From contig CAMGYJ010000010.1 in assembly GCA_946122785.1 (NCBI GenBank), positions 16,405,467 to 16,469,466 on the forward strand: a DNA stretch of 64,000 nt, in the 5' to 3' direction. Positions within the stretch are counted from its first letter, which is position 1. Each line of letters begins with the position of its first letter. Position numbers and translations under genes: made by a program. The stretch is from Linum tenue (Eukaryota > Streptophyta > Magnoliopsida > Malpighiales > Linaceae). The notes under the pieces were generated by a model, which ran no database searches, had not been told where the DNA came from, and saw only the letters and a program-made list of their open reading frames with translations. Shown one piece after another: positions 46,483-56,715 of the stretch.

Positions 46483-47394
46483 GGTCGACCTGACAAAGTA
46501 TTAGGTCGACCTGTAAGACAAATAGTGACTACCACAACTCGTCAGGTCGACCTCGGTTATTCCTAGGTCGACCTATCCAGCAGGAAAATAACAATTACAA
46601 ACAAATAGTAAGTTCAAAATTAAACCGAAAAAAGGACAGGTCGACCAGATATCTGGCGCGGTCGACCTTTTCAAGCACAACATAGTCATACAAACAAAGC
46701 CAAAGTCGACATTCAGGTTGAATAACCAAAAAAACATATACGGTCGACCTTGAAACTCATTAGGTCGACCGATTGGGTTACCTCGCAAGTACAGAAGTCC
46801 AAGTGTTGTGGCCTAAATTCAAATACGAAGAATTGTCTCGTCAGGTCGACCTGGTTGACGTCGCGGTCGACCGATTTGGATTCTGCACCCAACAATATAT
46901 CAAGTTAGCCGGTGGAAATCACGCATTAAAAAAGAAGACGGCGAATGCTACATTAGGTCGACCTCACCTTAGACCTGGTCGACCTCTTTCAACACGTACA
47001 ACAGCAACCGCGAACTAGGTTCTTCACAAAGGCTCTAAGTCGGAAAAAAACCTAATTCAGACTTGGTGGCGTTGAAGGGGACTCATATTCGTATTTATAG
47101 AGATTTAGGACGTGAATGGGTCGACCCAATTCGTTTCCTTGTCCAATTGTGGAACCTTTCTGGTGTTGGAATCCATATCCAATACGGATACGGTCTGAAG
47201 GCGGTCGACCTCTTCACAATGCGGTCGACCTATTAGTTGCACAAGGGTCGGCCTATGCGATATCTGGGTCGACCTGTCATTCTGTTAGACCACTAAAACG
47301 GTCGACCGCATTTTGTAAGAGGTCGACCGCCTTCAGGAACCCAACATACATGAATTAGCCCATTCGGTCGACCGCAAGTTGTATTCGGTCGACC
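46483..47394. repeat. Right GGTCGACC array, ten pairs
   Basis: Pairs at 46483/46504, 46545/46566, 46639/46660, 46742/46763, 46844/46865, 46956/46977, 47203/47223, 47246/47267 (first GGTCGGCC), 47300/47321 and 47366/47387, with a single at 47119. Within-pair spacing is 21 bp (once 20). The last octamer ends 46 bp from the element end, mirroring the left array. Confidence 0.93.
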
Positions 47395-47449
47395 GAAAAG
47401 TCCATGTCACGGTGACATGCATGTCACCGTAGCAAAATCCAAAATGTTA

Positions 47450-47934
47450 TTATGTATGTGTGTTTGTATAAATTGTTCATCAAAATGTAATATATTTGTA
47501 AATTATTGTAAAAGTGAGTTAAAAATGTACTTAGTGAGCTTTAATAAGATATTTTTTTGTTTGAGAAAAAAGTTATATGTGTGACTCAAAGACATTAGTC
47601 TATTGTTGCGTACATCTATAAAATGCAAAAGTAAAAACAAAAACATAAAGAAAGTATTGAAAAAGAAAAGTAAATATTAAAAAAGTTAGAGATAACAAAT
47701 GTAATATATGTCACTTTTCATACATTATTTATTATTGTGTACATTGATATAATAAAAAAAAAAGGATAAAAGGGAAATGAAATATTAAATGAAGAGAGAG
47801 ATAGCTCCATAAATATATCAATAACTATTTTTCTGTTTGTAAAAATATTGTCCACCTTGGCAATTAGTGAGCTCTCCAAGTGCTTAGGTGGCAAACAATT
47901 ATTTTTGAATTGCCATAATATTATGTATATATAT

Positions 47935-47997
<63 letters not shown>

Positions 47998-48029
47998 CCA
48001 ACTCTCCACTTTGTTTTTAAGGGGATATA
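47450..48029. other. AT-rich spacer with a (GATA)n microsatellite
   Basis: No gene. A TAGA/GATA run of about 15 units at 47937-47997 is preceded by a short TA run. Confidence 0.85.
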
Positions 48030-49824
48030 TTGGTCGTACTCGCTAACTAATCATGAGAACTAGAGGGCACGGATAGAGCGTCTTACACTCATCTATAGCA
48101 TTGCCTCTCCATAGGGATATAGGATAAGGAGTTGAACCAAGCGCTTATGTGAGGGCTAAGGACCAAAAATTGCTTTTGCTCGACCATAGTAGCTATGTAC
48201 AGAAGTATAAAGCCAAAACCCCATCTGTGCTAAAAAGTGTAAAGTTTGACATGCAATTCAGAAGAGAGAACAATAACTTTTATTGTCAAACAAGGGTAGA
48301 GATGTGCTTAAAAAAACAAATTTTGCCAAAAATTTCACCTCATATGTTTTTAAACTCTCGCGTTTGGTTAATTTCTTGTCTTGGATGGAGATTGGTCATT
48401 TTGTCCTTACGAGATATGTAGCTCATTGATGTGGTCGACTTCTCTAAGTGTGAAGGTTGACCTTGTAAGCTACTTATGATCCACTAGCTACGATCGAAAG
48501 TTATGTATCACTTTCATCATAGAGGTCTCGGGAGATATATGATTTTGAGTTTGGTTTGCTTGAGGACAAGTAAAGTTCAAGTGTGGGGTTATTTGATGAC
48601 ACGTAAATAGTACTATTTTTTACCCCTATTGAATGACATGTTTTGCATAATGTCATATCTTTAATGTCATATTAGCTTGGATCTGATTGAAAATTACTCC
48701 AATGTGTGTTTAGCAATTCATAATTTCACTTTTACTATTTTTACGCCCTTTGGTTAGTGTGTAGGCATTTTATGTTTTTTTCAAACCAAAGTATCCTAGT
48801 GGACCACCTTGTACGAGTGAGAGACATCAAGGCCCAATTGCTGGAAGTAAGAAACGAAGATTGGAGCTCAAGCCTAAATTGGTGTAACATTTACTCGACC
48901 AAAATCCCAAAATAGTGCCTCGGATGCCATTTCTGAAAGGACCAAAATCACCCAAGTTTAGTGCAAATATGCTTTACTTGGAGGCTAAGTTCGAGATAAG
49001 CTAGAGGGATTCAGCCAAGTGAGTTTCACTCCTACTTTCTCTCCCAGAAAACCTTATAGAAGATGCTATAAATAGACCCTCAAGGACAAAATTTTAGACA
49101 TAAGCCATACAAGGCGGTTACTCTGCTGACAGAGCAAATCACTAGTTGAGAAATGATCAGAAAAGTCGAGGGTAAACTGGCAACAGAAATGGCGCCATAG
49201 GCACCAATTTCAGTTATAAGGGAATCTCATCTTTGGACGGGTGTTTTCCCTAGATTATGTCCACGTGAGTGGCTAGTTCATTAGTTGTGTAATTTTGCGC
49301 AGCATAGATGTTCTTTAAACGATATACCGTTTGATTCTTGGTTATATGTCGTATTTTTTTACTCCTCCTCAATATGTTTAATGCACTTTGAAGTCTGCAT
49401 TTGGATGGATGTGAGAGGAATGAAGCCCTTATGTCTTTTCGCATCAAATGCAGTTTGGAAGCAACCATTTTGCATAATGAGTGGAGGGATCCATTGTGGA
49501 TTCAGTCAATCACGTATGTATATGCCAGTTATCGAATCAAAACGAGTCTATGAAAACTATATGGGGAGCTGCCTATGCAACGCCTTCCCTTATGCTTTTC
49601 TCTCCCCCACTAGTTCAAATTGTTTTATTTTTCCTTTTGATTTTCGACACAAACCAATGGGAACCTCAACCCCGAAGCACCTCAACCTCCACAGTTCGTT
49701 TTAAAACCCAAGAGCATGTCCCTTGCTGACTGAGTAAGGAGACATGAGAGACCTTCAGGAAATACGATCATGGTTACCAATTAGGTAAGTTCAACCATGT
49801 TCTATAGCGAATCAATTGGTCCTC
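48030..49824 (+). mobile_element. Remnant of an older Ty3/gypsy element (3' end and LTR)
   Basis: GGTTTGCTTGAGGACAAGTA at about 48552 and AAGTGTGGGG at about 48579 match the polypurine-tract region of plant gypsy elements of Athila/Tat type. The LTR would start at TGATGAC (48594). The preceding 500 bp would be the internal 3' end. The LTR is interrupted at 49824 by the young retrotransposon and probably resumes at 56716. No intact coding frames remain. Confidence 0.5.
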
Positions 49825-51164
49825 TGACTCACTCCTACTGTCACTCTAGAAAATGGCCAAGTGCAACCACTTCCCAAAGCGTAGTATAGCGGGTTTGGGT
49901 TTTAATGTCAACCCGGGTCCTAGATGTGATGACTACTCGGTGAATTCTTGTTATTTAGCGGTGAAATTTTAGTGCAACTCAAGCAAACAAAACACAAAGC
50001 AAGTAAACGGTTGTTGTCAAGTCAAGAGAGGTCACCCGGATATGGTTCCCCGTAGACTGTAGTTAAGTCGGATTGCAATTTACCAAGTTCAGTTTTCATG
50101 AAAGTTATACTGCGGAAGGTTCTCAATTAGCCTGAAGTCTCGACTAAAGGTCTCCAGACCCTCTCAATCTAAGTCTCTAGCAGGCGACTAACCTCCACCG
50201 GAGTAAACAGATTGAGGCCCTAACGAACCAAACCTCCACTACCGAATTGACTTCGGTACAGAATAGCGAATTGGCTCCTCGACTAAAGTCACCAATTCGC
50301 CACCTTCGATTAAGGGTACTCTATCAACCTAGGCAGATATTCTCATTCTAGGTCAAAGCAGAAATAACAGGAATTTGATCAGGATTCAAGTCATTCAATC
50401 ATTCAAACCTCAATCGAATATAATCAATTCACAAACTCTGTACTTGGGTTCATACAATCAGACCTAGCATACAAATCTAGGGTTCCCCATACCCAGATGA
50501 ATGGGGAAACTACTCCATAGAGAAAGAAGCAAAAGCATATTCAGACGCGGAAATCATACTGTGAAGATGGATTCCTGCTCCTGGACGTTTAATCGCACTT
50601 CTCCAAGCTCAAGCCGGGCTCCAATGGTGTTGAAGATCGATCTATGGCGCTTGAGAACTCTGGTTCGTCGCTTTCTCTCTCTAGGTATCGCTTTCTCTCT
50701 CAAAAACTCGGAACCCTTCAATGTTGGCCTTCTTTCTCCTTAAATTGACTGCCTGGTCGCGATACCCGGTCGAAATACCCGGTCGGGTATCTTGGGTTTC
50801 GACCGGGTATTTTCGCAGCGCACCGTTTCGCTTAAGGGAAGAATCCCCGGTCACTCTTCATAATCCCCGACCGGGGATTTTGCTGTTCTGCCCGGGCCCC
50901 TCTCTGCTTCTCGGGCGCCCAAAAGTGATGAATACCCGGTCGGGTATTTGGCCACCTGACCGGGTATTTTCCTCCTGCAGCCCGCTTTGTCCCAACTTTG
51001 CTCCTTTCGACCCAGAACTCGTTTCTCCGCCTCGATTCCAACGCCGGGACCTGAAATATGACATAAACACACAACCTAGCGTGAAATCGGCTTAAAACAC
51101 GAGATTCCTCATCACAAACAGCTTCAGAATAGGGGTGAAAACATGTATAATTAACGGTCTATCA
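49825..51164 (-). repeat. 3' LTR of the Athila-like element
   Basis: 1340 bp, TG...CA ends in plus orientation TGACTC...CTATCA. It is the 3' LTR because the coding strand is minus. Its U3 part (about 50765-50975) contains three inverted modules of AATACCCGGTC or AATCCCCGGTC facing GACCGGGTATT or GACCGGGGATT about 20 bp apart. Confidence 0.95.
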
Positions 51165-51190
51165 AACTCCCCCACACTTAACCGTTTGCT
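51165..51190 (-). other. Polypurine tract
   Basis: On the minus strand TTAAGTGTGGGGGAGTTTG abuts the 3' LTR, the expected plus-strand primer of a gypsy element. The preceding text (CTTGGGGACAAGCAAA) is typical of this group. Confidence 0.9.
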
Positions 51191-52440
51191 TGTCCCCAAG
51201 CAAACCTAACTCAAACCAATGCAACTCTCCAGACCTCTATAGCAACAAACAACCTCGATCGTAGGTAGCGGACCTCCTAGATCATTTAGCAGCTTACGAG
51301 GTCAACCGACGCACAAGTCATCTCATAGCTTCTTCGGCGAGAGCACTAGTCTCGAGTCGGTATCATGGCAAATAGTGAACAGAGGACAAATGAATCGTGG
51401 ATGAAGAGACTCTCACAAACAAAAGATCATGGATTCACATTAATTCAAGGTGCTCGATTTTCTTTTTGAACCTGGTTGGAACCCTTTTCTTTCTTCTTTT
51501 TGCTTGTTTTTCTGTTTTTCTTTTTTTTTTTCACGGGTTCCAACCTGTTTCTACAGAAAACGGGGGCTCCCACCTAGCAAAGGTTTTGCGGGAGCCCGGC
51601 TCTTACCGGCCATGCCAGGAGCGGGTGTCTCGAGCCTCGTGCGGGGGAAAGACATGTACGGGGGCTGGAGGTAGTAGGTGGAAATTGGGAACGGATTCCC
51701 GTCTCCCCTTACACACTTTCGCCCTATTCGCACGGGAGACGTTATTTTAAAGCACATTTCGAGCACCTGTTACTTTCAGAACATGATACAAGAGTCCATG
51801 ACAGGCAGAGAGTCCACAACACCACACAATTCAAGGGTCCTAAGTTCACTAATTCACTCAATCAACCAACACAATATGAAGAAGAAATGAGACTTCTTAA
51901 ATGCATCAACATCCTCCATAGTGCTACACTACCTCCCTAGGTTGCAAATCACTACAGAGACTGTCAATTCAAAGCATACTGAGCAGACAATTGCAAGGAA
52001 CACGTACTTGGAGCCCTCAAATTTAAAAATTTGGACAGTGGACTAGGCTCCAAGCACACAAACAGATCTAATGCAGTCTAAAGATAAACACCCCCCCACA
52101 CTTAAGATCGACATTGCCCTCAATGGAGACGAGGGAAGGAAAGGGGAATGATGTTACCGGTATGCATAGACTGCAGAAGACTGGAAATGGACCAGTTAGG
52201 ATGAAGCGGACTGGAAAGAGGACCAATCGGGAACACAGGCACAGCTAAAGGAAACCAAAGAGCTCAAACACGATATGTTAGGTCCAATGGTCAGCCCAAT
52301 AGTACATCATCCAAAACAAAAGCAAACAAACCAAATTGCAATCCGACTCGAAACAAAACAAATAAATGAAAACCGTGGTGGGGTTGCCTCCCCACAAGCG
52401 CTTCTTTACCGTCTTTTAGCTGGACGCCCATGGTGGATAC
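51191..52440 (-). other. Non-coding 3' internal region of the retrotransposon
   Basis: About 1.25 kb between the protease frame and the polypurine tract, where an autonomous element would end its integrase. No coding frame is recognised. A second polypurine-like run (CTTAAGTGTGGGGGGGTG on minus, about 52090-52107) suggests an internal duplicate of the tract or a junction left by a deletion. Confidence 0.7.
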
Positions 52441-53871
52441 TCAGGGAGGTGCAGGAACAGGTACCTCCAAGAGCGGATCCACATCACTCTTGAGGTACAG
52501 CTTCAGGTGGTGACCATGCACCCGACGGTTGCAACCACCAGCAGTGGTCAGCTCGACCTGGCCATCCGGCAAGATGCAGGCGTGTGAGTACTCGGATGGC
52601 CAGGGTGGTCGTGGTGCAGGGGGCGGGACCAGCTCGTAGTGGTCTCCACCCTTCTTCCGTGCAGGCTTATCAGCCTGCTGCTTCGGCCGCCACTCCTCCT
52701 TGAGCTTTTTGTTCGGAGGCGAGGCTGGATGGAGTGGCGGCGAAGGAATGATAGGAGGGTCCTGCAAAATGAGAGGTGCAGAAGGATACACGACAGGCTC
52801 GTGTATCTGGTCAGAAATAGTATGCACAGGGGTGACAGCAATCATAGCACAATGATCAAACTCAGTCACAGAAAAAGTAGCTTGTTCATTTCCAGCACGC
52901 ATAATCAGTTTACCATCATGCACATCAATCAGTGCCTTGGCGGTGGCAAGAAATGGTCTACCCAGAATCAAAGGCACATCCACATCATCATTTATATCCA
53001 GAATAACAAAATCAACAGGATATGTGAATGCACCCACATTAACAAGCAAATCCTCTATGATACCCCTAGGATGCACAACGGAACGATCAGCTAGCTGAAT
53101 GCTCATCCTAGTGGGGCTAAGTTCACCTAGGTCTAGCTTTTTGAACAATTGATATGGCATGACATTAATGCTAGCGCCTAGGTCCGCCAAGGACTTTCCT
53201 ACATGCATGCTGCCAATAGTAAGAGGGATAGTAAAACTCCCTGGATCCTTGCGCTTTTCAGGCAGCTTGTTCTGCAGGATGGCAGAACACTCCTCGCTCA
53301 GCAGCACTGTCGAGAGATCCCCAAGTTTCTTCTTGTTGGTGCAGAGATCTTTCATGAACTTTGCGTACTTGGGCATCTTTGACAGTGCCTCCACAAATGG
53401 TACGCTGATGTTGAGCTGCTTCAATATTGCCATAAACTTGGCAAACTCAGTCTCCAGCTTATCTTTATGTAGGCGAGTGGGGAAGGGAAGCTGGGGTACA
53501 TGCTCCTTCACCACTGGTTGTGGCTGGGGAGCAGGGGCTTCCTTCTCCACCCGCACTTCTGCATCACCGGCTGGAAGTGCTGAAACAGGTGGTGGTTCCT
53601 CCTGCCTGGTCGAGGCAGGATCAGCTGATGTAGGCCTGCCGCTCCTGGTGAAAATGGCACCCAGCTGCTCGTGCGGGTCCCGTGGATTGGGGACCGTGGT
53701 GGCAGGTAGAGTCCCTGGGGCCCGAGTAGTAATCTGGCGAGCTATGGCACCAACCTGGTTCTGTAAATGTTGCAAAATAGCACCCTGGTTCCTCTGTCCT
53801 GCCTCCAGAGAGGCTATGCTCTGGTCCACCCTCGTGAAATTCGCCTGGCTGGTGGTCATGAATGCCGCCAA
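52441..53871 (-). pseudogene. Gag C-terminus and retroviral-type protease of the retrotransposon
   Basis: 476 codons in the same frame as the gag ORF upstream, separated from it by a single UGA. Pro/Gln-rich linker (about 50-130), then a conserved Athila segment (ETEFAKFMAILKQLNISVPF), then an aspartic protease domain with the catalytic motif DLGASIN at residue 230 and the flap/strand region ending VPLILGRPFLATA. The frame ends at 52441 without entering a reverse transcriptase. A polymerase region has probably been deleted from this family. It would not be made as a fusion unless the UGA is read through. Confidence 0.85.
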
Positions 53872-54066
53872 AATGTTCTTCAGCTCGGTTATCTGATTAT
53901 CGGGAGCTGGCGCTGCTGCTGGCTCGGCATACTGACGCTGGGGCTGCTGGAATGGCTGCGCCTGTCTAGCCTGGAAGGGCTGCCTCTGCTGAAAACCACC
54001 TGCTGGTGCTGGGAAACCAGGTGGTTTATTGGTGTTGTTGCTCCAGGCGAAGTTGGGGTGCTGGCG

Positions 54067-55227
54067 TCACCCCTCATTGTATGTGTTACTGTATGGATCG
54101 AGGCGCCGAGCATTGGCGATGAAAGCCAACTGTTCTTGGGGAGTAGAGGACTCCCGCATAGCCTGGCAGTCCTCCACTAGATGGTTCGGACTCTCACACC
54201 ACTGACACTGAGCAGCTGGAGGCGTAGCTGTCCCTCGGCCCGGAAGAAGACTGTGGGGCTGCTTCAATGTCTGCACCAACTCAGCCACCTGCTGCTCTAA
54301 CCCGGATCTAGCCTCCATGGCATGCACACCACGGTCCCGGGAATGCCTGCCTCTGCTGCTCTGCCCCCAGGAATGATCGCGGGCAGCCAAGGTACTGATC
54401 ATCTGGTTCAGCTCGGGTGGAGTCTTAGTGAGAATATCCCCTCCTCGGCATAGAGACTCGATCACCCTCTGGCTGTCTGGGGTGAGGGCACTGTAGAAGT
54501 TCCCTACTGTGAAAGCATCGCTGAAGCCATGATGGGGACACTGCCAGAAATATCCCATGTACCGCTCCCATGCATCACGAAGGGACTCATCTGGCTCTTG
54601 GCGGAAGTGCGTGATCTCCCGCTGAATCTCAGTAGTCTTCAATGCCGGATAATACCTGTGCACGAACTTATCCGCCAGATCGTCCCAAGAAGTGATGGAC
54701 AGTGCGGGCTGGGTCTCCAACCACCTCTTAGCATTCCCCGCCAGAGAATGGGGGAAGAGGTGAAGGCGGATTGCGTCATCCGGAACACCATTCAGCTTGA
54801 ACCCGTTCGTCAGCTGCAGAAAACGGGAAAGATGTGCCCCGGCTTCCTCATCCTTCAAACCATGGAACTGGATAGATGATGTAATGAGTTGAATCCAGCA
54901 TGGCTTGATCTCGAGGTTGTTTGCTGGGATGGGTGGATAGAGGATGACCGGGCGGATGTCAGCAATCCGTGGAGTGTAGTAGTACTCCAAGGTGGGACCC
55001 GGCGGTGGTGGTGGATGCTGATTCACCGGGGGAGCCTGTCGAGCATTCCCCGGTTGTGGGATGTCTTCGCCCTCCATCTCGTGTTCGTCCTCGGATTCGC
55101 TACTCAATTGGCCGTCTCTGTACTCCACCGTAGCCAGTCTAGCTCGCTGTTGTCTCCGAAGTTGGTTGCAGGTGCGTTCAATCTCTGGATCCAACGGCAG
55201 TAAACCTCCCGACTGGCTACGGGTCAT
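54067..55227 (-). pseudogene. Gag ORF of the retrotransposon, ends at premature UGA
   Basis: 386 codons from the ATG at 55227. Retrotransposon gag core at about 105-265 (GLKDEEAGAHLSRFLQLTNG, LFPHSLAGNAKRWLE, WDDLADKFVHRYYP, ESLRDAWERY), then a coiled segment (EQQVAELVQTLK) and a CCHC zinc knuckle C341, C344, H349, C354. The frame stops at TGA (54069-54067) in the context YNEG-stop-RQHPNFAW. Related elements have tryptophan there, so one G-to-A change on the coding strand truncates the polyprotein. Downstream the same frame stays open into the protease. Confidence 0.88.
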
Positions 55228-55348
55228 GCACTATCTGCACACAATCAAGCAATGCAAACCCGTGAAGGCACAAGTGGGAAAGAACAAAAACTCAATGCGA
55301 AAATGAAAATGCTAGAGTAACAGAAATCACTTTTCTTCAACAACCTAG

Positions 55349-55370
55349 CCGTCCCCGGCAACGGCGCCAA
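55349..55370 (-). other. Primer binding site, tRNA-Asp
   Basis: On the minus strand TGGCGCCGTTGCCGGGGAC lies a few bases inside the 5' LTR and is complementary to the 3' end of nuclear tRNA-Asp, the primer used by Athila-type elements. Confidence 0.9.
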
Positions 55371-55375
55371 AAACT

Positions 55376-56715
55376 TGACTCACTCCTACTGTCACTCTAG
55401 AAAATGGCCAAGTGCAACCACTTCCCAAAGCGTAGTATAGCGGGTTTGGGTTTTAATGTCAACCCGGGTCCTAGATGTGATGACTACTCGGTGAATTCTT
55501 GTTATTTAGCGGTGAAATTTTAGTGCAACTCAAGCAAACAAAACACAAAGCAAGTAAACGGTTGTTGTCAAGTCAAGAGAGGTCACCCGGATATGGTTCC
55601 CCCTAGACTGTAGTTAAGTCGGATTGCAATTTACCAAGTTCAGTTTTCATGAAAGTTATACTGCGGAAGGTTCTCAATTAGCCTGAAGTCTCGACTAAAG
55701 GTCTCCAGACCCTCTCAATCTAAGTCTCTAGCAGGCGACTAACCTCCACCGGAGTAAACAGATTGAGGCCCTAACGAACCAAACCTCCACTACCGAATTG
55801 ACTTCGGTACAGAATAGCGAATTGGCTCCTCGACTAAAGTCACCAATTCGCCACCTTCGATTAAGGGTACTCTATCAACCTAGGCAGATATTCTCATTCT
55901 ATGTCAAAGCAGAAATAACAGGAATTTGATCAGGATTCAAGTCATTCAATCATTCAAACCTCAATCGAATATAATCAATTCACAAACTCTGTACTTGGGT
56001 TCATACAATCAGACCTAGCATACAAATCTAGGGTTCCCCATACCCAGATGAATGGGGAAACTACTCCATAGAGAAAGAAGTAAAAGCAGATTCAGACGCG
56101 AAAATCATACTGTGAAGATGGATTCCTGCTCCTGGGCGTTTAATCGCACTTCTCCAAGCTCAAGCCGGGCTCCAATGGTGTTGAAGATCGATCTATGGCG
56201 CTTGGGAACTCTGGTTCGTCGCTTTCTCTCTCTAGGTATCGCTTTCTCTCTCAAAAACTCGGAACCCTTCAATGTTGGCCTTCTTTCTCCTTAAATTGAC
56301 TGCCTGGTCGCGATACCCGGTCGAAATACCCGGTCGGGTATCTTGGGTTTCGACCGGGTATTTTCGCAGCGCACCGTTTCGCTTAAGGGAAGAATCCCCG
56401 GTCACTCGCCATAATCCCCGACCGGGGATTTTGCTGTTCTGCCCGGGCCCCTCTCTGCTTCTCGGGCGCCCAAAAGTGATGAATACCCGGTCGGGTATTT
56501 GGCCACCTGACCGGGTATTTTCCTCCTGCAGCCCGCTTTGTCCCAACTTTGCTCCTTTCGACCCAGAACTCGTTTCTCCGCCTCGATTCCAACGCCGGGA
56601 CCTGAAATATGACATAAACACACAACCTAGCGTGAAATCGGCTTAAAACACGAGATTCCTCATCACAAACAGCTTCAGAATAGGGGTGAAAACATGTATA
56701 ATTAACGGTCTATCA
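55376..56715 (-). repeat. 5' LTR of the Athila-like element
   Basis: 1340 bp, same length and ends as the LTR at 49825-51164. Differences I saw include G/C at 50051 versus 55602, a CATATT/CAGATT change and TT/GC in CACTCTTCAT versus CACTCGCCAT. Confidence 0.95.

Larger units (their letters stand above)
37716..47440 (-). mobile_element. 9.7-kb Mutator-like element with transposase, Ulp1 protease and a third gene
   Basis: Bounded by the perfect 9-bp direct repeat AAAATGTTA (37707-37715 and 47441-47449), the length made by Mutator-type transposases. Its ends form an inverted repeat of about 54 bp with imperfect outer part and a conserved inner part reading GACATGCATGTCAC, GGTGACATG and ACTTTTCGGTCGACC. 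All three genes lie on the minus strand: Ulp1-like protease (44318-46405), FAR1/MULE transposase (40839-43106) and an acidic protein of unknown role (38407-39696). All appear intact, so the element may be autonomous. Ulp1-like genes in MULEs are known (Kaonashi-type elements of Arabidopsis and others). The dense paired GGTCGACC arrays are not something I recognise from those. Confidence 0.93.
49825..56715 (-). mobile_element. Young non-autonomous Athila-like LTR retrotransposon
   Basis: 6891 bp on the minus strand, flanked by the 5-bp direct repeat TCCTC (49820-49824 and 56716-56720). The two LTRs are 1340 bp each, start TGACTC and end CTATCA, and differ at roughly nine positions (about 0.7 percent), so the insertion is recent. 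The internal 4.2 kb has a tRNA-Asp primer site, a gag-protease frame and a polypurine tract, but no reverse transcriptase, RNase H or integrase. It would need a helper element. It sits inside an older gypsy remnant. Confidence 0.95.

Noticed and set aside
37762..47394. CRISPR-like impression from short repeats at regular spacing
   Set aside because: The repeat is an 8-bp palindrome in pairs across 9.7 kb of a plant transposon, with no conserved long repeat or unique equal-length spacers.
50721..51095. Overlapping frames in both LTRs on both strands
   Set aside because: They recur identically in the two LTRs because the sequence is duplicated, they overlap one another in several frames, and they carry no known motif.
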